Source: an uncultured Oscillospiraceae bacterium (GTDB lineage: Bacteria; Bacillota; Clostridia; Oscillospirales; Ruminococcaceae). From it: a DNA stretch of 64,000 bases. The stretch lies in contig CAJTZM010000003.1 of assembly GCA_910583935.1 (NCBI GenBank), forward strand, positions 62,001 through 126,000. Reading direction: 5' to 3'. The notes under the pieces were generated by a model. That model did not search any database, was not told the origin of the DNA, and saw only the letters and a list, made by a program, of their open reading frames with translations. The position numbers and the translations under genes were made by a program. This document shows positions 60,215 through 64,000 of this stretch, in pieces; within the stretch, counting starts at the first letter, position 1, and each line of letters begins with the position of its first letter.

Positions 60215-62851
60215 CTACTTTAATGTAAAATTCGCGTCGTCCAGCGAAAAATTGGGATTGTAATAAGGATCGCCCTGCTCCAGTTCCCGTTTCCATCTTG
60301 TCCGAAATCGTTCCACTTCTCCAACAAAGCGGGCCCGCTTTTCCGGGGTGTCGTCTGCTTTTCTGCTTTTGGATTCATAGTGATACAACTCGGCGAAGGG
60401 GGTAAAAACAATCAAATATCCCAGCTGCCGAATCCGCATGCAGAAGTCTACATCGTTAAACGCAACCGCAAAGGATTCGTCCAGGCCGTTAACCCTTTCC
60501 CACACTTCTCTGCGGACCATCATGCAAGCAGCGGTGACCGCGCTGACATTGTTCGTATAGATTAAGCGGCCCATATACCCCAAATCATCTCTCGGGCGGT
60601 CGCAGTGCAGATGCCCAGCTCCGGCACCTACTCCTATCAACACGCCGCCATGCTGGATGGTGTTATCCGGGTAATACAGCTTTGCGCCGACCGCGCCCAC
60701 ATCCTGCCGCTGGGCATACATCAGCATTTCCTGGATCCAATCCGGCGAAATTACCTCTGTGTCATTATTTAATAAAAGGATATACTCCCCTTTTGCAAAC
60801 GCATAGCCAAAATTATTGATTGCGGAATAATTGAACTTTCCATCCCAATTGACCACCTGAACATTTTTCTTCCTTTTTAAGACCTCGTAATACTGAAAAG
60901 TCTTTTCTTCCTCGCTGTTGTTTTCTATAACAATAATCTCATAGTTGTGATAAGAGCTCTTTTCCTCAACGGATACGATACACTTGCGCAAATCCGACAC
61001 ATGGTCCTTATTGGGGATCAAAATGGAAACCAACGGCTCCCCCTGAATTTTATATTGCAGCCGGTAAATGGATAAAACACGGGAATCCAAAACCGTTCCT
61101 TCCAATCCCGCCCGTTTCAAGTGGTCGCTCACCGCTTTTTTCGCTGCCTCGATCACATATGGTTTAGCAGACACGGAAGACGCTACCGACTGCGGATGCG
61201 AACGCCAAAAATACAAAGGCTTGGGGATGTGTACAATCCTTTGCGCCTGCTCGGTCAAGCGCAGCACCATATCAAAATCCTGGCTTCCGTCGCATTCGCT
61301 CCGGAATAAGCCCGTTTTTTCCAATAGGGATTTCTTAAACACCGTCAAATGACAGATATAATTGTTTGCCCGCAGGTTATCGATGGCAAAATCCGGTTTG
61401 AAATGGATGCCGATAATATTGCTTATAGTCCCTTCAAAAACCAGCTCGTCCGTATAAATAAAATCCGCCTTCTGCTCACAGATTACTTTCATGTTTTCGT
61501 AAAGCGCCGACGGATGCAGCAGATCGTCGTGATCGAACAAGGCGATGTAATCCCCGGCGGCCATTTCGATACAGGCGTTGGTATTGCTGGAAATCCCAAA
61601 ATTTTTCTCCAGCTTCCGGTATTGGATACGGCTGTCGAGCTGCTGGAATTGAGCCACGAGCTGCCCCACCTGCGGATGATCGGCGTCGCTGCCGTCCGCC
61701 AGGCACAGTTCCCAATCAGAATAGGTCTGATCCAGCACCGACTGGATCATCTTTTTCAAAAATTCCTCCGGCGTATTGTAAAGCGGCACCAGAATGCTGA
61801 ATTTGACCTGCTGAGGAAACTCGTACTGCCGCTGCGACTCCAGCTCCTTTTTGTCGTATTTTCCCAGGTCCTGTTTTTTACTATCCTGGGATATCCTCCT
61901 CTTCACTCGTTTCCAAGTGTAGGCCGGGCCGTCCCGCAAAATCCCTTTGATTCCCTTGCAGGTCAGATAGGTTACCTTATTGGACTTTAAAACTTTTTTT
62001 ATTCCATCCAAGGCGGAGCGCAACGGCTTGGTCATCCTCCAGACAAGAGAGGTAACCGTTGCCTGGTGCGACTGGAAAAGCGCGTCATACTCCGCAGCCT
62101 TACTAAAATAAAGCGCCTGATATTCTTTCAAATCTGCCGATAAAATTTCAACTTTTTCTTGCAGCTCCTCCGCGTTCAGGGAAAACGATAATACTTCTTC
62201 CTGGTGCTGCAGTGATTCTTTGAGCAGTTTATTTTCGTATTGCTCTACCGCCGCCGCTATATCTTTCCGCTGGAAAAGCAGCGCATAGCCCGCTAAAAAC
62301 AGCGGCCTTTCTTCCCCAATGGCAAACAGCCCGTTTTCCGCGAACAGTCCGCACCAATAAGAAGGCTCATGCAAATTGACATGGTTCGGCTCTTCCGTAT
62401 CGTCTGGCGACGAGCAGAACAGCACCCGATCTGCTGCCGCGCACAAATTGGCGACAGCTTTTTTCCCTTCTTCCTCCGGAATATGCTCCAGCACCTCTAT
62501 GGATACCACTAGATCATACCGTTTGGGCAGTGAATCAGGCAAAGGAGCCGCCAAAGAACCAACCGCGCAGTAGGGGCGAACGTCCTCGCGAACCTTCGAA
62601 ATGGCATATTCGGACAGATCCACGCCATAGGCCTCGACGCCCAAATCACGCAAAGCCGCAACCAGCAGTCCCATGGCACAGCCGGCATCTAAAACCGTTT
62701 GGGGATGGTAGTTCTCTTTGATATGGGACGCAATACTTTTTACAAAGCTCCTTAACTCTTCAGACTCCTGATAGGAAACCTCTCTACTCCCAGTCAGGCA
62801 ATGCTGATAATATTCCGCGTCATAAAGATTCTCCATCCTTTGCCACCCCAT
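60215..62851 (-). CDS. Three-domain methyltransferase-GT2-GT2 protein
   Basis: 878 residues. N-terminal class I methyltransferase ('TVLDAGCAMGLLVAALRDLG', 'YDLVVSIEVLEHIPEEEGKK', about residues 40-200), a coiled-coil linker (about 200-280), then a GT2 domain ('FSILVPLYNTPEEFLKKMIQ', 'IALFDHDDLLHPSALYENM') and a second GT2 domain ('VSILIPNKDHVSDLRKCIVS', 'YILLLNNDTEVISPDWIQEM', 'ESFAVAFNDVDFCMRIRQLG'). It is likely to extend and cap or modify a glycan chain. Start chosen at 62851 (TAATG overlap with the ATPase gene); 62836 and TTG 62872 are alternatives. Confidence 0.85.
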   Translation of the reverse strand: MGWQRMENLYDAEYYQHCLTGSREVSYQESEELRSFVKSIASHIKENYHPQTVLDAGCAMGLLVAALRDLGVEAYGVDLSEYAISKVREDVRPYCAVGSLAAPLPDSLPKRYDLVVSIEVLEHIPEEEGKKAVANLCAAADRVLFCSSPDDTEEPNHVNLHEPSYWCGLFAENGLFAIGEERPLFLAGYALLFQRKDIAAAVEQYENKLLKESLQHQEEVLSFSLNAEELQEKVEILSADLKEYQALYFSKAAEYDALFQSHQATVTSLVWRMTKPLRSALDGIKKVLKSNKVTYLTCKGIKGILRDGPAYTWKRVKRRISQDSKKQDLGKYDKKELESQRQYEFPQQVKFSILVPLYNTPEEFLKKMIQSVLDQTYSDWELCLADGSDADHPQVGQLVAQFQQLDSRIQYRKLEKNFGISSNTNACIEMAAGDYIALFDHDDLLHPSALYENMKVICEQKADFIYTDELVFEGTISNIIGIHFKPDFAIDNLRANNYICHLTVFKKSLLEKTGLFRSECDGSQDFDMVLRLTEQAQRIVHIPKPLYFWRSHPQSVASSVSAKPYVIEAAKKAVSDHLKRAGLEGTVLDSRVLSIYRLQYKIQGEPLVSILIPNKDHVSDLRKCIVSVEEKSSYHNYEIIVIENNSEEEKTFQYYEVLKRKKNVQVVNWDGKFNYSAINNFGYAFAKGEYILLLNNDTEVISPDWIQEMLMYAQRQDVGAVGAKLYYPDNTIQHGGVLIGVGAGAGHLHCDRPRDDLGYMGRLIYTNNVSAVTAACMMVRREVWERVNGLDESFAVAFNDVDFCMRIRQLGYLIVFTPFAELYHYESKSRKADDTPEKRARFVGEVERFRTRWKRELEQGDPYYNPNFSLDDANFTLK

Positions 62852-63567
62852 TAAATTTGATACGCGTCGCAAACCTCTTTCGTTTCACCAATCATCTTAA
62901 CCTGTCCATGGTCCAGCCACAAAACCCGGTCGCACATCTGCCGGATCTGCTCCAAATCGTGAGAAACAAACAATACCGTTGTGCCGCCGCTCATCAGCTC
63001 CAACATCCGTTTACGGCTTTTTCGCTGGAATGCTTCGTCTCCCACCGCTAGGATTTCGTCCACAATTAAAATTTCCGGATTCACAACCGTAGCGATGGAG
63101 AAGGCCAGCCGCATCATCATACCTGAGGAATAATTGCGGATCGGCATCCCGATAAACTCTCCCAACTCAGAAAAGTCCACAATTTCATCATATTTCTCGT
63201 CTAAAAATCTTTGAGAATAGCCTAAAATCGCGCCGTTTAGATAGACATTTTCCCGACCGGTCAAATCAAAATCAAAGCCGCTGCCCAACTCCAGCATCGG
63301 AACGATATTCCCCCGAACCGAAACCGAACCTTCTGTTGGCTTTAAGATGCCGGAAATGACCTTTAAAACGGTACTTTTTCCCGCGCCATTCCGACCGATA
63401 ATCCCCAGCACTTCTCCGGGCCGTACCGAAAAGCTGACATTTTCTAAAGCCCAAAATTCCTTGTACTTGAGCTTTCTTTTCGCCAGCGTCACCAGGTACT
63501 CCTTCAGGCTCTGAATTCGATCCGGAGACATGTGAAAACACATAGAGACATTCTTTACCTCGATCAT
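62851..63567 (-). CDS. Polysaccharide ABC exporter ATPase (Wzt/TagH-like)
   Basis: 238 residues. Walker A 'GIIGRNGAGKSTVLKVISGI', signature 'RNYSSGMMMRLAFSIATVVN', Walker B 'ILIVDEILAVGDEAFQRKSR', switch 'VLFVSHDLEQIRQM'. The N-terminal 'SLKEYLVTLAKRKLKYKEFW' is typical of teichoic-acid/O-antigen exporters; the C-terminal carbohydrate-binding domain of Wzt is absent. ATG at 63567 follows AGGAG. 10 nt downstream of the permease gene. Confidence 0.93.
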   Translation of the reverse strand: MIEVKNVSMCFHMSPDRIQSLKEYLVTLAKRKLKYKEFWALENVSFSVRPGEVLGIIGRNGAGKSTVLKVISGILKPTEGSVSVRGNIVPMLELGSGFDFDLTGRENVYLNGAILGYSQRFLDEKYDEIVDFSELGEFIGMPIRNYSSGMMMRLAFSIATVVNPEILIVDEILAVGDEAFQRKSRKRMLELMSGGTTVLFVSHDLEQIRQMCDRVLWLDHGQVKMIGETKEVCDAYQI

Positions 63568-63577
63568 TCTTTTCTCC

Positions 63578-64000
63578 TCATATAAACAGAACAAATTTAT
63601 CCTGGACTTTTCGGAAAACAAGCCCCCCGATCACCAAACCGCCAACGGCAAATATCAAACAAATCAGGTAGGCTTTTGGCTCGGGCGATATACCGTCTAT
63701 CACAACTGTTCGAGCAAAACGGATAAAATGATACATGGGATTCATCTTATAAATCGTCATAAACTGAGCAGGGATAATGATTTCCGGGTAAAAAATCGGG
63801 GTGACATAAAGCCAGATCATGCTCAACACGTTCCACAAAAACTGCGTATCCCGGAAAAATACCATCAGCGATGACAAAATCAGCACCATCCCGATACAAA
63901 AACAAAGTAAGCAGGCCAATGAAAAGGGCAGAAGCAGAATAGCTGGCCTTACCGGTGTATGGGTGAAAAGAATGACCAGCAGCAGCGGCAGCAACGAAAG
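63578..64000 (-). CDS. Polysaccharide ABC exporter permease (Wzm/TagG-like), partial
   Basis: The frame is open to the right edge; 140 residues of the C-terminal half are visible. Membrane helices 'LLPFSLACLLCFCIGMVLIL' and 'SMIWLYVTPIFYPEIIIPAQ' and the final 'KAYLICLIFAVGGLVIGGLV' match ABC-2 exporters of the TagG/Wzm group. It forms the channel for the ATPase above. The 5' end lies beyond 64000. Confidence 0.9.
   Translation of the reverse strand, partial: LSLLPLLLVILFTHTPVRPAILLLPFSLACLLCFCIGMVLILSSLMVFFRDTQFLWNVLSMIWLYVTPIFYPEIIIPAQFMTIYKMNPMYHFIRFARTVVIDGISPEPKAYLICLIFAVGGLVIGGLVFRKVQDKFVLFI

Noticed and set aside
1..64000. CRISPR array, rRNA operon or prophage
   Set aside because: No spaced direct repeats, no rRNA and no phage structural genes are visible anywhere in the window.

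Overview
The window looks like a chromosomal segment of an anaerobic Firmicute, most likely a Clostridia member of the Oscillospiraceae/Ruminococcaceae type. The evidence is a GC-rich backbone with AGGAGG-type ribosome sites and TTGACA/TATAAT promoters, a Na+-type V-ATPase operon in the Enterococcus hirae ntp order, a DUF1846 protein, MscL with a zinc-ribbon tail, a FeoA/FeoB/Cys-rich small-protein operon, XpaC-TelA and many TTG/GTG starts. The species cannot be named from this sequence alone.

Layout: 1-2211 is the 3' part of an EndoQ-UvrD helicase fusion. 2305-2625 holds tRNA-Arg(CCG) and tRNA-Leu(CAG). 3644-9148 holds a MATE exporter, two TrkA-type K+ regulators, two RNA methyltransferases (TrmN6-like, RsmI) and a PiT phosphate carrier. 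9306-11871 holds a small membrane protein and a GntR/ABC operon of ytrABC type with a readable promoter and operator. 12151-15515 is metal transport (feoA, feoB, a 57-residue Cys-rich partner, a ZIP carrier). 15601-22304 holds an XRE regulator, a TM2 protein, two tandem M20 amidohydrolases that share a conversion-like block, DUF1846, MscL and a methyltransferase. 22489-31131 (minus strand) is the complete nine-gene V-ATPase operon ntpF-I-K-E-C-G-A-B-D. 31370-38380 holds an aldehyde dehydrogenase, a GntR/UTRA regulator, YitT, a flavodoxin-like protein, a zinc-ribbon membrane protein and an S9 peptidase.

39505-46959 is a 7.45-kb mobilizable element inserted in an XRE regulator gene. Joining the flanks at the 7-bp direct repeat GGGAAAC restores an in-frame gene of about 180 codons. 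The element has 20-bp terminal inverted repeats, a MOBV-type origin of transfer resembling that of pMV158, a MobV relaxase, a RepA-N fragment, a Cys-rich VLP protein, an XRE regulator, a large serine recombinase at the right end, and two cargo genes: an ANT(6)-type aminoglycoside adenylyltransferase and a P-loop kinase.

47435-53465 holds an HD-domain protein, TelA, XpaC, BirA, a YfcE phosphoesterase and three unrecognised genes in tandem. From 53636 to the right edge the minus strand is a surface-polysaccharide locus: an ABC exporter (permease cut by the window edge, plus ATPase), a methyltransferase-GT2-GT2 fusion, a DUF2142 membrane protein, decayed pyruvyl-transferase and F420-dehydrogenase-beta-like remnants, a flippase, two GT2 enzymes and a DUF2304 protein.

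Strongest leads: the element with its reconstructed attB and oriT, the resistance-like cargo, the predicted Na+ specificity of the V-ATPase, the conversion block between the two amidohydrolases, and a dispersed 38-nt hairpin whose two copies differ by compensatory changes.
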